This document shows, piece after piece, positions 18,936-27,685 of a DNA stretch of 64,000 nt; the stretch's first letter is position 1; every line of letters begins with the position of its first letter. The notes under the pieces were generated by a model. The model had not been told where the DNA came from and ran no database searches. It saw nothing but the letters and a program-made list of their open reading frames with translations. Source of the stretch: Bacteroidota bacterium (GTDB lineage Bacteria; Bacteroidota; Rhodothermia; Rhodothermales; Bin80). The stretch is from assembly GCA_028875125.1 (NCBI GenBank), contig JAPPGC010000065.1, positions 39,923 to 103,922 of the forward strand, written 5' to 3'. A program made the translations under genes and the position numbers.

Positions 18936-19394
18936 CCAACTTCGCCGTATCTCTGGATAGTTTTGCTGTTTGGCCTCACCGCCCCGACAAAAAGGTGGCG
19001 ATTTTGTGAGGAGCCATGGCCTTTTCAATGAATCAGATGAAAGTGCTCCAACCTTGGTCTCAGCGATCGGACATATCTTGTCCGATCTTGACGATCTGTT
19101 CCGAATTACCTGATGAACGAGGCGGACACTTCACACAAAGCATTGGTTCTCACTCGGAAAAGCCAGTATGAATACGCCGCCGGTTATCCGGTGCTTGCAC
19201 GTATTTGTCTTACCCCGTGTTGCTTCCACCGGATGCAGATGCGCTGACTCCATATGGAATGTGTTTCCCAACCGTTCTGAGGTGGAGTACAGGCGTCATG
19301 AATCTGGGGTATTTCGCGTGAGCAGACGCACAAATTCCCCGTGCGCCTTTACGGTTCGGAATTTGCCCTGAATACACAACTCCTAAACATAAAA
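18936..19394. other. Gene-poor intergenic stretch with two hairpins
   Basis: About 460 bp without a supported gene. Near 18974-19014 there is an imperfect stem (CCTCAC-CGCC paired with GGCG and GTGAGG). At 19065-19087 there is a perfect 9-bp stem with a 5-nt loop. Small frames here have no start context or recognisable content. Confidence 0.4.
19065..19087. repeat. Perfect inverted repeat GATCGGACA / TGTCCGATC
   Basis: Nine-base arms flank a five-base loop (TATCT). It lies 130 bp past the lipoprotein stop and 348 bp from the stop of the convergent gene. No T-run follows on either strand, so a Rho-independent terminator is unlikely; an operator or a structured RNA end are alternatives. Confidence 0.5.
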
Positions 19395-19427
19395 CCCAAC
19401 TTCGCCATCTGGTTTGACAAAGTTGGG
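19395..19427 (-). terminator. Rho-independent-like terminator of the choice-of-anchor-B gene
   Basis: On the minus strand CCCAACTT and AAGTTGGG form an 8-bp stem around a 17-nt loop, followed by TTTTATGTTT. It begins 8 bp beyond the stop codon at 19436. The loop is long, which lowers certainty. Confidence 0.5.
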
Positions 19428-19435
19428 CGAAGTAC

Positions 19436-21733
19436 CTAAATATCCACGTTCCGCTTTTTGAGAATGAACAGACCCTCGTTGCCACTCGTAACGATCAGTG
19501 TACCGCTCTTGAAATAAGGAAAGTTACTCCAGGATGAGGACCCTGGACCTGGCTCAAAAAACCCAATCTCCGTTGGAGATTCTGGATTTGTGATATCAAG
19601 AATACGCAGACCTGCACCATAGTTGGACTGATACATCAGATTGTCCTTGATGTACAGGTTGTGATCCGTGTCTGGCGTACTCGCAATGTATTCAGTTACC
19701 AGTACCGGGTCGTCCAAGTCGGAGACATCCCAGACAAGCGTCCGCGTGCCTTCTACCAGTCCTCTTGGTTCATCCCCCTCATCATTCATGTAGAAGTACC
19801 TGTGATCCTCGGTTAGCCACCCTTGATGTGTGTAGGCCACATTAGGATAGGAAGCTACAGAAATAGCTATCGGGTTCTCCTTGTCCGTCACATCCGCAAT
19901 GCTTAGGGCCGTTTCGTTGGATCCAAGGCAAATCTCTCGACCGTTATAGGCTAAATCTGGACCAGCATACGTCACACATTGTGCATCATGAGAGTAGCCC
20001 GTATTGCGCCTGCCGGTATTGGAGTCAGCAAAACAACCGGCAAAGGACACATTGGGGGGATCACGCAAGTCAAGCATGTGCAACCCGCCTCCACAGGTTT
20101 CCCCTCCTCCGCTGGCACCAACCACGAAGCCAAATCCCGTTTCTTCGTTAATCACAATGTTGTGTGCACTTGCAATCCCCGCGTAGAGTGCCGTTTCTGT
20201 GAACGTTACCGGCTCACTCTCAACCTTGCGCAACTGGTTCAGGTCAAGTACCTGCACACCATGTTGTCCAGCACCATCGGCGACTACATAGGCGTGGTCG
20301 GCATAAACCTTGATGTCTCTCCACACATTTGCGACGGAGCCTGCTGTCATCGGCAGATCTCCCACATATCGTGGCATTTCAGGATTGGATACATCTACGA
20401 AAGAGGTGCCGTCATTCCGCCCCACCAGTGCATATTCCTGGCCGGTTTGAGGGTCGGTCCATCCCCAGATATCATTCAGTCTGGACCCCCGGCCCCCTCC
20501 CATTTGAGGCAGCGGCAGGAATGATGTAAGATCAACATCCTGGCACGACCATCTTGATGCTTTGCCTTCTGCACAGCGCACTTCTTCTCCGGTGATCGCT
20601 TCGTAACCTTTGACTTCGTTGATGAGGGTAGCCACTGCCGACCATTCACCTTCGCTCCGATTCATAAGTATAGCCCCTCCTGCTCTGGAGTCCATGCGAA
20701 CAGCGCCCACGGCAGCGTGATCTCCATTAAGTGCCAGACTGCTGCCAAACGCTGCGCGACCAATCTCATCGTCAGGCATCAGCTTCATTGCCCCTGTCCA
20801 GCCCTCTTCACCGGACATAAATCGGTACACAACGCCTCGACCTCGTCCACTACGACTGTCTCCAACCCAGATTTCACCGTCGCTGGCTGCTAGGGAAGCT
20901 CCGAACTGAGAACCCCGTTGTGCATCAAAAGGGGTAAGTTGAGCGCGCATGCGCAGTTGACTGGATTCAGGATCCCATTCGTACTCTAGGACCATGCCCT
21001 GCACGGGGGCGGATACGTACACCCGCCCTTTATGCACCATAACTGCACTACCCATTCGGCTTCGTTCGGTCAGAAAATCAGGTGCTAACTTGCTGATCTG
21101 CGACCAACCTTCTGATCCGTGCAAAAATGCATATGCCGCCCCCATGTTCTCCGTTTGCCCAGATGAGCCAACGACCGCGAGATTATCCTCAATTGCCACG
21201 ACAGATCCAAAACCATCCCCCGGATTGATGTCCTCAACTGGCAGCATGCCGGTTTCCGAAAATGTACCATCAGGGTTTTTTGCGAAAACATAAACTGCCC
21301 CGGTCGACTCTGATCGCCCTTGTGCTCCGATTAAAACCACATCCCCATCCACCGCGATTGAAGTCCCAAATTCGTCTCCAGGCGATGCGTCTGATGCAGT
21401 AAGGCGAGCAACCTGTTGCCACATGTCATCATATTTGAATACGTAGACGGCCCCGCGAGCTTCATCTGCGTCAATGGCTCCGATCAATAAAGTCTCTCCG
21501 TCAGCTACAATCGTGCGGCCAAACCGCTCTAGCTCTTCATTTACGGACAATATGGTTGGCGCTCCTTCAAGGTTGTCCAGAGTGTAGATATACACCTCCC
21601 CAGGAAACGCCATATTACCGGTTTCCCCGACAAATACATGTTGCTCTGTCATCGCCAGCGCTCCGCCGAAAGCTTGGGCTTGTGCGCCGGTCGTGATCAA
21701 CAGGCCGGCAGCAAGAAGAAAAAGTTGTTTCAT
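19436..21733 (-). CDS. Secreted choice-of-anchor-B family protein with N-terminal FG-GAP-like repeats
   Basis: The 765-residue exported protein has a signal peptide (MKQLFLLAAGLLITTGAQAQ). Its first half has six or so FG-GAP-like blade repeats of the FG.S.A.DG..VLIGA pattern with GAVYVF strands. Its second half matches the choice-of-anchor-B type: SRLNDIWGWTDPQTGQEYALVGR, FVDVSNPEMPRYVGDLP, SHDAQCV, YTHQGWLTEDHRYFYMNDE, DTDHNLYIKDNLMYQSNY and the LRILDITNPESPTEIGFFE strand. No anchor (LPXTG, PEP-CTERM or T9SS domain) is seen at the C-terminus. It is probably a cell-surface or periplasmic beta-propeller; no enzymatic role is evident. It is a single gene with its own terminator. Confidence 0.85.
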   Translation of the reverse strand: MKQLFLLAAGLLITTGAQAQAFGGALAMTEQHVFVGETGNMAFPGEVYIYTLDNLEGAPTILSVNEELERFGRTIVADGETLLIGAIDADEARGAVYVFKYDDMWQQVARLTASDASPGDEFGTSIAVDGDVVLIGAQGRSESTGAVYVFAKNPDGTFSETGMLPVEDINPGDGFGSVVAIEDNLAVVGSSGQTENMGAAYAFLHGSEGWSQISKLAPDFLTERSRMGSAVMVHKGRVYVSAPVQGMVLEYEWDPESSQLRMRAQLTPFDAQRGSQFGASLAASDGEIWVGDSRSGRGRGVVYRFMSGEEGWTGAMKLMPDDEIGRAAFGSSLALNGDHAAVGAVRMDSRAGGAILMNRSEGEWSAVATLINEVKGYEAITGEEVRCAEGKASRWSCQDVDLTSFLPLPQMGGGRGSRLNDIWGWTDPQTGQEYALVGRNDGTSFVDVSNPEMPRYVGDLPMTAGSVANVWRDIKVYADHAYVVADGAGQHGVQVLDLNQLRKVESEPVTFTETALYAGIASAHNIVINEETGFGFVVGASGGGETCGGGLHMLDLRDPPNVSFAGCFADSNTGRRNTGYSHDAQCVTYAGPDLAYNGREICLGSNETALSIADVTDKENPIAISVASYPNVAYTHQGWLTEDHRYFYMNDEGDEPRGLVEGTRTLVWDVSDLDDPVLVTEYIASTPDTDHNLYIKDNLMYQSNYGAGLRILDITNPESPTEIGFFEPGPGSSSWSNFPYFKSGTLIVTSGNEGLFILKKRNVDI

Positions 21734-21822
21734 TGATTTAGTCGGTTTTTCCCAGAATACCTAATATACTCCACATTCTGCACACATTCGGGCATGAAAA
21801 CAGGAACAAGGATTGTCCGCCT

Positions 21823-22224
21823 TTGTTGGCGGGGGCATCTGGATTGTATGTGCCTGTGGTAAATATTTTCGAACCAGATCGGGAGGCTGTGGACCGAAAA
21901 TGGCCCGCCCTAAAAGCTTGGCTTGACAAGGCGCTTGGCTGTGGGGATGACCTTGAAGGGGTTCTTTTCCTGGTCGGCTTACAGGAATTGCGCCAGGAGT
22001 TTGCACCAGACTTGGATAAAGCTTCTAAACAGCGTATTATCAATGAAGGCACATACAGCGTACTGGAAAGTCTTGGGTGCTTTGAGCGGATCGGCCAGGA
22101 AACAGATGGCTACTGGATCTGGGAACCTCACGAAGACTTCCCCGACAACCTGAGTTCTTCTCAACAAGAGTTACTGCTGCGTGCAGGTATTCTCAGCTAT
22201 TTTGACCGTTACTTGAATCCATGA
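21823..22224 (+). CDS. Small conserved-looking protein of unknown function
   Basis: A 133-residue cytoplasmic-looking, acidic protein with no signal peptide. It has a central KAWLDKALGCGDDLEGVLFLVGLQELR helix region and a C-terminal SSSQQELLLRAGILSYFDRYL helix. No known domain is recognised. The start is uncertain: no ATG is in frame, TTG at 21823 or the nearby TTG/GTG codons are candidates. Coding status is supported by the ATGA overlap with the cyclophilin gene, which implies coupled translation. Confidence 0.65.
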   Translation: MLAGASGLYVPVVNIFEPDREAVDRKWPALKAWLDKALGCGDDLEGVLFLVGLQELRQEFAPDLDKASKQRIINEGTYSVLESLGCFERIGQETDGYWIWEPHEDFPDNLSSSQQELLLRAGILSYFDRYLNP

Positions 22225-22964
22225 GACCCGTTGAATTTTTTTTCTGCCTCACCCTGTTACTGATAACCGTGATGACTACCAGTGGATGCGCGAGGAAGGC
22301 CAACTCCGGCCTGTCGGCAACAAATTTTTTCGAGATATCCACTCCCATGGGAGCGATGATCATTGAACTCTACGATGACACACCGGTCCACAGAGATAAC
22401 TTCAAAAAACTCGCGGCCGAGGGTTTTTTTGACGGTACTACCTTTCATCGTGTGATCGGTGGATTTATGATTCAGGGTGGAGACCCAAACTCGAAGGATG
22501 ATAATCCGAACAATGACGGCATGGGAGATCCTGGTTACACCATTCCTGCCGAAATAGTCCCTGGACGCTATCATAAACGCGGGGCGCTCGCAACAGCACG
22601 GGCAGGCGACAATATGAATCCCGATAGGGAGTCCAACGGCAGTCAGTTTTATATCGTGCATGGGAGTATTTATCCAGGAGAATTCCTGGATCAGGTACAG
22701 AATCGGTTGCAGCAAATGATCCCTGACTCAACATTTGAATACTCGAGTGAGGCAAGAGCCACCTATACAACCGAGGGCGGTGCGCCAATGCTGGACGGGA
22801 TGTATACTGTTTTTGGTGAGCTGGTTGAGGGCTATGATGTACTGGATCGGATTACGCGGGTACTGACTCCCTCTAAAGCCGGTCAACGCGGAAACCCTAA
22901 CGGTGACAGACCTATGGTAGACATTACTATGCAGGTCCGTCCACTAACAGACTATGCAGAGTAG
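22221..22964 (+). CDS. Cyclophilin-type peptidyl-prolyl isomerase lipoprotein
   Basis: This 247-residue cyclophilin catalyses proline cis-trans isomerisation, here probably in the periplasm. A leader with lipobox (TTSGC) precedes the domain. Characteristic motifs are STPMGAMIIELYDD, NFKKLAAEGFFDGTTFHRVIGGFMIQGGDP, GALATARAGDNMNPDRESNGSQFYI in part, and FGELVEGYDVLDRI. The loop between the active-site strand and the GMYTVFGELVEG block is longer than in E. coli PpiA/PpiB. It overlaps both neighbours, by 4 bp upstream and by 11 bp with lysS, forming a three-gene unit. Confidence 0.93.
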   Translation: MRPVEFFFCLTLLLITVMTTSGCARKANSGLSATNFFEISTPMGAMIIELYDDTPVHRDNFKKLAAEGFFDGTTFHRVIGGFMIQGGDPNSKDDNPNNDGMGDPGYTIPAEIVPGRYHKRGALATARAGDNMNPDRESNGSQFYIVHGSIYPGEFLDQVQNRLQQMIPDSTFEYSSEARATYTTEGGAPMLDGMYTVFGELVEGYDVLDRITRVLTPSKAGQRGNPNGDRPMVDITMQVRPLTDYAE

Positions 22965-24462
22965 CTCCTCATCTTCCGGGCGCCAACTTACGGATCAGGA
23001 GCAAATACGCCGGAAGTCCAGAGAGGCGTTAGAAGCTCAGGGGGTCAATCCGTACCCGTACGCATGGCCTGTCACGGATCATGTGGTTCCCGTTCTGGAA
23101 GAATTTGACGAAGCGGCTCCCCAGGAAACGGTTTCCATGGCAGGCCGGCTGATGAGTCGGCGGATCATGGGAAAAACATCCTTTTTCGATTTCCAGGATG
23201 CGACGGGGCGCATGCAGGCATATGTTCGCAGAGATGACCTGCCAGAAGGATTCTATAACAAAGTCTTCAAGCGCCATATTGATATCGGTGATATCGTCGG
23301 CATTGAAGGGAAGGTCTTTCGTACGCGAATGGGCGAGATCACGGTTCATGTTTCAAAGCTGGAACTTCTTGCCAAAGCGCTACGCCCCCTTCCAATTATC
23401 AAGGAACAGGAGGGCCTTGTCTTCAATGAGGTCACCGAGAAGGAATTTCGCTACAGACGGCGCTATGTGGACCTGGTCATTAACCCACATGTGCGCGAAG
23501 TTTTTGTGAAACGTGCCCGTATGGTAACAGCCATCCGGGAATTTTTGGACGGCAAGGGATTCATTGAGGTGGAGACTCCGGTTCTTCAACCGGTCTATGG
23601 CGGAGCGTCTGCACGGCCGTTCAAGACGCACCATAATGCGCTTGATATGCCGCTCTACATGCGCATTGCCGATGAGCTGTATCTAAAAAGATGCATAGCC
23701 GGTGGTTTTGACGGTGTATATGAGATTGCCAAAGATTTTCGGAATGAGGGCCTGAGTCGCTTCCACAATCCTGAGTTCACAATGCTGGAGCTCTACGTGG
23801 CCTTCAAGGACTATGTGTGGATGCAGGACCTAGTGGAGGAGATGCTGGAGTCTGTCGCGTGTGTACTTCATGGCCAACCCCGCGTGCAGTATGGTGAGGA
23901 AGCGATTTCATTTGAGCGACCATGGCCCCGGATTTCTTTTTTTGACGCGATAGCGCAACGTACGGGTCATGATCTGTACGGGCAAGGCCGGGATGTCCTT
24001 CTCCAGGTGGCCCAATCTCTGAACATAGAGACCTCAACCTCTATGGGCAATGGCAAGCTGCTGGATGAGATTTTCAGTTCCTCGGTCGAGCCTCATTTGA
24101 TCCAGCCTACCTTCATCACTGACTATCCGCTTGAACTCAGTCCGCTAGCCAAGCGACATCGCAGTCAAGAAGGGCTGGTTGAGCGTTTTGAGATGTTCGC
24201 AGGGGGCAAGGAGTTATGCAATGCTTTCAGTGAGCTTAACGACCCGGATGATCAGCGTGCGCGGTTTGAGGAGCAGGTACGTCTTCGCAAGGGAGGAGAT
24301 TTTGAGGCGATGCAGATGGACCATGACTATTTGCGTGCTCTGGAATATGGTATGCCGCCCAATGCCGGGTTGGGCGTGGGAATTGATCGTCTCGCCATGC
24401 TCATGACTAACCAGCGCACCATCCGTGACGTAATCCTATTTCCGCTTATGCGTCCCGACTAA
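22954..24462 (+). CDS. lysS: Lysyl-tRNA synthetase, class II
   Basis: This 502-residue class IIb synthetase charges tRNA-Lys. The N-terminal OB-fold anticodon-binding domain (SMAGRLMSRRIMGKTSFFDFQD) is followed by the catalytic domain. Motif 1 is FIEVETPVLQPVYGGASARPF in part, motif 2 is FRNEGLSRFHNPEFTMLE, and motif 3 is GLGVGIDRLAMLMT followed by IRDVILFPLMRP. The length is standard for bacterial LysS. The start overlaps the cyclophilin gene by 11 bp. Confidence 0.97.
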   Translation: MQSSSSSSGRQLTDQEQIRRKSREALEAQGVNPYPYAWPVTDHVVPVLEEFDEAAPQETVSMAGRLMSRRIMGKTSFFDFQDATGRMQAYVRRDDLPEGFYNKVFKRHIDIGDIVGIEGKVFRTRMGEITVHVSKLELLAKALRPLPIIKEQEGLVFNEVTEKEFRYRRRYVDLVINPHVREVFVKRARMVTAIREFLDGKGFIEVETPVLQPVYGGASARPFKTHHNALDMPLYMRIADELYLKRCIAGGFDGVYEIAKDFRNEGLSRFHNPEFTMLELYVAFKDYVWMQDLVEEMLESVACVLHGQPRVQYGEEAISFERPWPRISFFDAIAQRTGHDLYGQGRDVLLQVAQSLNIETSTSMGNGKLLDEIFSSSVEPHLIQPTFITDYPLELSPLAKRHRSQEGLVERFEMFAGGKELCNAFSELNDPDDQRARFEEQVRLRKGGDFEAMQMDHDYLRALEYGMPPNAGLGVGIDRLAMLMTNQRTIRDVILFPLMRPD

Positions 24463-24549
24463 CCAGCGGGGGAGGGGGTCTGGACTGGTTTTGCCCCAGG
24501 TTAACCTTGTTCACGCGAGAGTCTCCTTTCAAAGCTGTCCACTTGAAGA

Positions 24550-25533
24550 CTACGACGAATCCACCGGTGGCCTGTCACGAAGTGACCGGGATCGCTTTGC
24601 CGAACGTACGTTACGCATGAAGCCCTCGTACTTCGCCCGCTTGACTGCGCTCCCCTTGAAGCGTTTGCGAAAAGCCTCCAGATCCAGTTCCTCCCATTCT
24701 TCAAGTGGAGTATCTCGGACACCCGCGCGGGGCTGGAATCGGGGATCTCTGGTTGAGTAACTGAACTTGTTCCAGGGACATACATCCTGGCATATGTCAC
24801 AACCGAAAATCCAGTCTTCCTGCCCCATTACAATGTTCTCCGGCAAGGAATTTCCCCTGTGTTCTATCGTCCAGTAAGAAATACAGCGGTTTGAATCTAC
24901 CGCATAAGGCTGATAGATAGCGTCTGTGGGACACGCATCAATGCACCGGGTGCATGATCCGCAGTGATCATGGATGAAGGGATCGTCACAAGCTAATGGC
25001 ACATCAACAATCAATGATCCAACAAAAAACCAGGAGCCTATCTGGGGATTGATCAGGTTGGTGTTTTTGGCAATCCATCCCAGCCCGGCACGCTGCGCCC
25101 ATACCTTATCCATAACCGGAGCCGAGTCAACGAAAGCCCGGCCGGACAAAGTTTTTACCTCACTCTCGAGCCACGCATACAACTCGTAGAGACGGCCTTT
25201 CATCACTTGGTGATAATCATCTCCCCACGCATAACGACTGATCTTCCCGGCTTTTTCCGCATGTTCAGCTTCATGCCAGTAGCTGCACAGTACATTGATT
25301 ACGCGTTTTGCACCGGGGACAAGTTTTCTAGGATCCACACGTTTTTCAAAATTCCGCGCCATGTAAGTCATGGATGCGTGCAGTCCCTTTGCAAGCCAGG
25401 ATTCTAATCGATCTGCTTCTTCATTTAGTCGTCGGGCTTCCGCTATTCCACACGCATCAAACCCTAACCGGGCTGCTTCCTTTTTCAGGCGCTGTGCGAC
25501 TACGAACTGCTGATTTTCGTCAAACCCAGGCAT
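24550..25533 (-). CDS. queG: Epoxyqueuosine reductase
   Basis: This iron-sulfur, cobalamin-dependent enzyme performs the last step of queuosine synthesis in tRNA. Two 4Fe-4S clusters are indicated by CGSCTRCIDACPTDAI and CDICQDVCPWNKF. The N-terminal cobalamin-binding region carries EAARLGFDACGIAEA, HASMTYMARNFEKRVDPR and YHQVMKGRLYELYAWLE. ATG at 25533 gives 327 residues, the usual length, and starts about 14 residues before the first conserved helix. The longer frame to 25611 would begin at TTG. A GGGAGG lies about 17 nt upstream of the chosen start. The C-terminus (VKRAKYEGFMRN) is normal. Confidence 0.94.
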   Translation of the reverse strand: MPGFDENQQFVVAQRLKKEAARLGFDACGIAEARRLNEEADRLESWLAKGLHASMTYMARNFEKRVDPRKLVPGAKRVINVLCSYWHEAEHAEKAGKISRYAWGDDYHQVMKGRLYELYAWLESEVKTLSGRAFVDSAPVMDKVWAQRAGLGWIAKNTNLINPQIGSWFFVGSLIVDVPLACDDPFIHDHCGSCTRCIDACPTDAIYQPYAVDSNRCISYWTIEHRGNSLPENIVMGQEDWIFGCDICQDVCPWNKFSYSTRDPRFQPRAGVRDTPLEEWEELDLEAFRKRFKGSAVKRAKYEGFMRNVRSAKRSRSLRDRPPVDSS

Positions 25534-25696
25534 GTGGAATGTGAGTAGTGCCTCCCAAAAAATACTTATTTTTGCCGAGTCGAGTGGGCGTGAGGGCCAT
25601 GGTTTAAACAAATCCTAAGTGCGAATCTGAGGCTTAATGCCCTCGGCTGTATCACTTAGATCCCCATTCACAACAATTCTGGCAGAACCAAAAATA

Positions 25697-25729
25697 AAAG
25701 CGCCCCGGCACATTGTACCGGGGCGCTTT
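25697..25729 (-). terminator. Rho-independent terminator of the PKD-OmpA gene
   Basis: A perfect 12-bp inverted repeat (AAAGCGCCCCGG / CCGGGGCGCTTT) with a 9-nt loop lies 22 bp beyond the stop at 25752 and is followed on the minus strand by TATTTTTGG. Confidence 0.88.
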
Positions 25730-25751
25730 GCATTTCGTCAGTATGCAGTCG

Positions 25752-27305
25752 TCAGTTCAGCGGGATCGTATCTACCCGTCGGAACAGGCTTGCGGACTCT
25801 TTCTTTGTGGTCTGGCCACCGGCTCCCATACCAATATCGGACAGACGGGCTTCGTCTATTCCGTTGTCGATGTAGTATTGCTTGACCGACAAGGCACGGT
25901 CTTCACTCAACCCTTGGGAGTTCCGCTCATCGCGGGAAGAATAGCCTTCAATACGAACATTGAATTCGCAATTCTGAAGGATCTCCAGGTTCTCTGACAA
26001 TTGACTGCGGCCGGCATCCGTGAGTACGGATGAATTACGATCAAAGAAGACCGTATTCATTTCCGAAATATCACAGTCGAAACAGTTCTCCTCGTTCACA
26101 TTTACCACAGTAGTACGACTGTCGCTGCCCGCCTCGTTGGTCAATGTAAGGGTTACGGTATATGAGCCAGGCTGATCATAAGTATGCGATGGGCTAACTG
26201 CCGTGCTGCTTTGACCATCACCAAAGTCCCAGGTGTAGCTTAGTGGATCCGACCCAACTGCGTTAGCAGTGAATGTAACACTCGGATCCGCATCGCATAT
26301 GCTCACTGTCTCCTTATCAGATGTCAGTGTGAGTATCCCGGGTGGGGCGATTACGGTAACCGTGCAGCCCCCGGTTGCTGTTCCCCCCTCATTGGTCGCG
26401 GCGAACATCACCTCGTAAGTTCCCGCCTCCGTGTAGGTATGAGAGCCAGAATCGCCCATGGCAGTTCCACCATCACCAAAGTCCCAGCGTAATTCAATTG
26501 GCTGCGTGGCAACCTCGGCATTAGTGACCGCGGAAAAATTAACTTGGGTATCGGTGACCACCGCTCCCGTAGGACAGTTCAGAGCACCAACCTCAGGCGG
26601 AGTAATCGCTTTCGTGAAGTTTACCTTGAGCCCCGCCCCCAGCCCAGTCAGGACGTCAGCTCCACCGAATCCGTGCTCAGCCGTGCCGTCAAGGCCCTCA
26701 TCCCCGAAATGAATACCAGCATTGAGCTCCGCGAAAAATGAAGTACGTGGATTGAATGCAAAATCCATACCTGCGCCAACAAGCGGTCCAAAAGCACCTC
26801 CACTCTCCTCTGTCGTGTATGGTGCTACCTCCTGCGTTACAGTCCCAAAAGAATACGATAGTCCGAAGTTGAGGTAGAGAGCATTACGTGTCGTTGCCTC
26901 AGCGAACGTGTAACGCCCAATAGCCTGAATAGAACTCCGAAGTGAATTATCATTTTCCACACCGGAAATATCTTTTACACGTGCCGGAAACTGTGTGATC
27001 ACAGGATAATCTCCCGCGACGTATGCCAGACTGATCCCAAATGGGACGCTTAATTGATAACCTAACTCAAGTCCAAAATTCCAGGGTGTGCCCGCATCAA
27101 ATGCGTCGCCATTGAAGTTAAATGGTGACTGCTCATTGTCTCCAAAATACCCAGAGAATCCTACGCGGGGCTTAACGAACATTGTGCCCTCCGGGCGCAG
27201 TTTTTTTGCATACTCCTGCGCGAATGTGCCAGGCACGATCACGAGAATCAGGGCAAGTGATACGAGCCTAAGCATCGTTGTCGAATATCGTTTTAAGTTT
27301 TCCAT
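25752..27305 (-). CDS. Outer-membrane-type protein with two PKD domains and a C-terminal OmpA peptidoglycan-binding domain
   Basis: The 517-residue exported protein has a signal peptide ending VPGTFAQ (the internal ATG at 27275 is an alternative start). A beta-rich membrane-barrel-like region (about residues 35-240, with FGLELGYQLSVPFGISLAY) follows. Then come two PKD domains with WDFGDG and SHTY signatures. The C-terminal OmpA-like domain has NTVFFDRNSSVLTDAGRSQL, VRIEGYSSRDERNSQGLSEDRA and FRRVD. It is predicted to anchor the outer membrane to murein. It is monocistronic, with a strong terminator downstream. Confidence 0.88.
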   Translation of the reverse strand: MENLKRYSTTMLRLVSLALILVIVPGTFAQEYAKKLRPEGTMFVKPRVGFSGYFGDNEQSPFNFNGDAFDAGTPWNFGLELGYQLSVPFGISLAYVAGDYPVITQFPARVKDISGVENDNSLRSSIQAIGRYTFAEATTRNALYLNFGLSYSFGTVTQEVAPYTTEESGGAFGPLVGAGMDFAFNPRTSFFAELNAGIHFGDEGLDGTAEHGFGGADVLTGLGAGLKVNFTKAITPPEVGALNCPTGAVVTDTQVNFSAVTNAEVATQPIELRWDFGDGGTAMGDSGSHTYTEAGTYEVMFAATNEGGTATGGCTVTVIAPPGILTLTSDKETVSICDADPSVTFTANAVGSDPLSYTWDFGDGQSSTAVSPSHTYDQPGSYTVTLTLTNEAGSDSRTTVVNVNEENCFDCDISEMNTVFFDRNSSVLTDAGRSQLSENLEILQNCEFNVRIEGYSSRDERNSQGLSEDRALSVKQYYIDNGIDEARLSDIGMGAGGQTTKKESASLFRRVDTIPLN

Positions 27306-27355
27306 GAGGTCCTATCCTAATGTTTATGTATGCCTTTTCGTCTTGGCTAGAAAGA

Positions 27356-27610
27356 CTAGTTGATCTTATTCATGTGCCGCAGGATTTGAACCTTGTAACG
27401 GACAGATTTATTGCGGTGGATGATACCTTTCGTAGCCAATCGGTCAAGATACGCCTGGGTCTCAGGGTAGAGAGACTGTGCAGCAGAAACATCATCCGTT
27501 TGCATAATCTTCTTGACCATTGTTCGCATACGGCTTCGATGTTCGCGATTGCGAAGTCGGCGCGCAGCATTCTGGCGCACCCGCTTGATTGCAGAAGTGT
27601 GCTGGGGCAT
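27356..27610 (-). CDS. rpsT: 30S ribosomal protein S20
   Basis: An 84-residue, highly basic, helical protein that binds 16S rRNA in the small subunit. The MPQHTSAIKRVRQNAARRLRN start and the K-R-rich helices identify bS20. The conserved C-terminal segment GIIHRNKSVRYKVQILRHMN is a typical variant. It sits 75 bp downstream of ftsZ on the same strand. Confidence 0.93.
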   Translation of the reverse strand: MPQHTSAIKRVRQNAARRLRNREHRSRMRTMVKKIMQTDDVSAAQSLYPETQAYLDRLATKGIIHRNKSVRYKVQILRHMNKIN

Positions 27611-27685
27611 TGATTTTTAGCGTGTTTGAATCTGGAAACAGCAATATACAATGCGGTTGTACCAAAAGCGGTATCAGGTTGTTCT

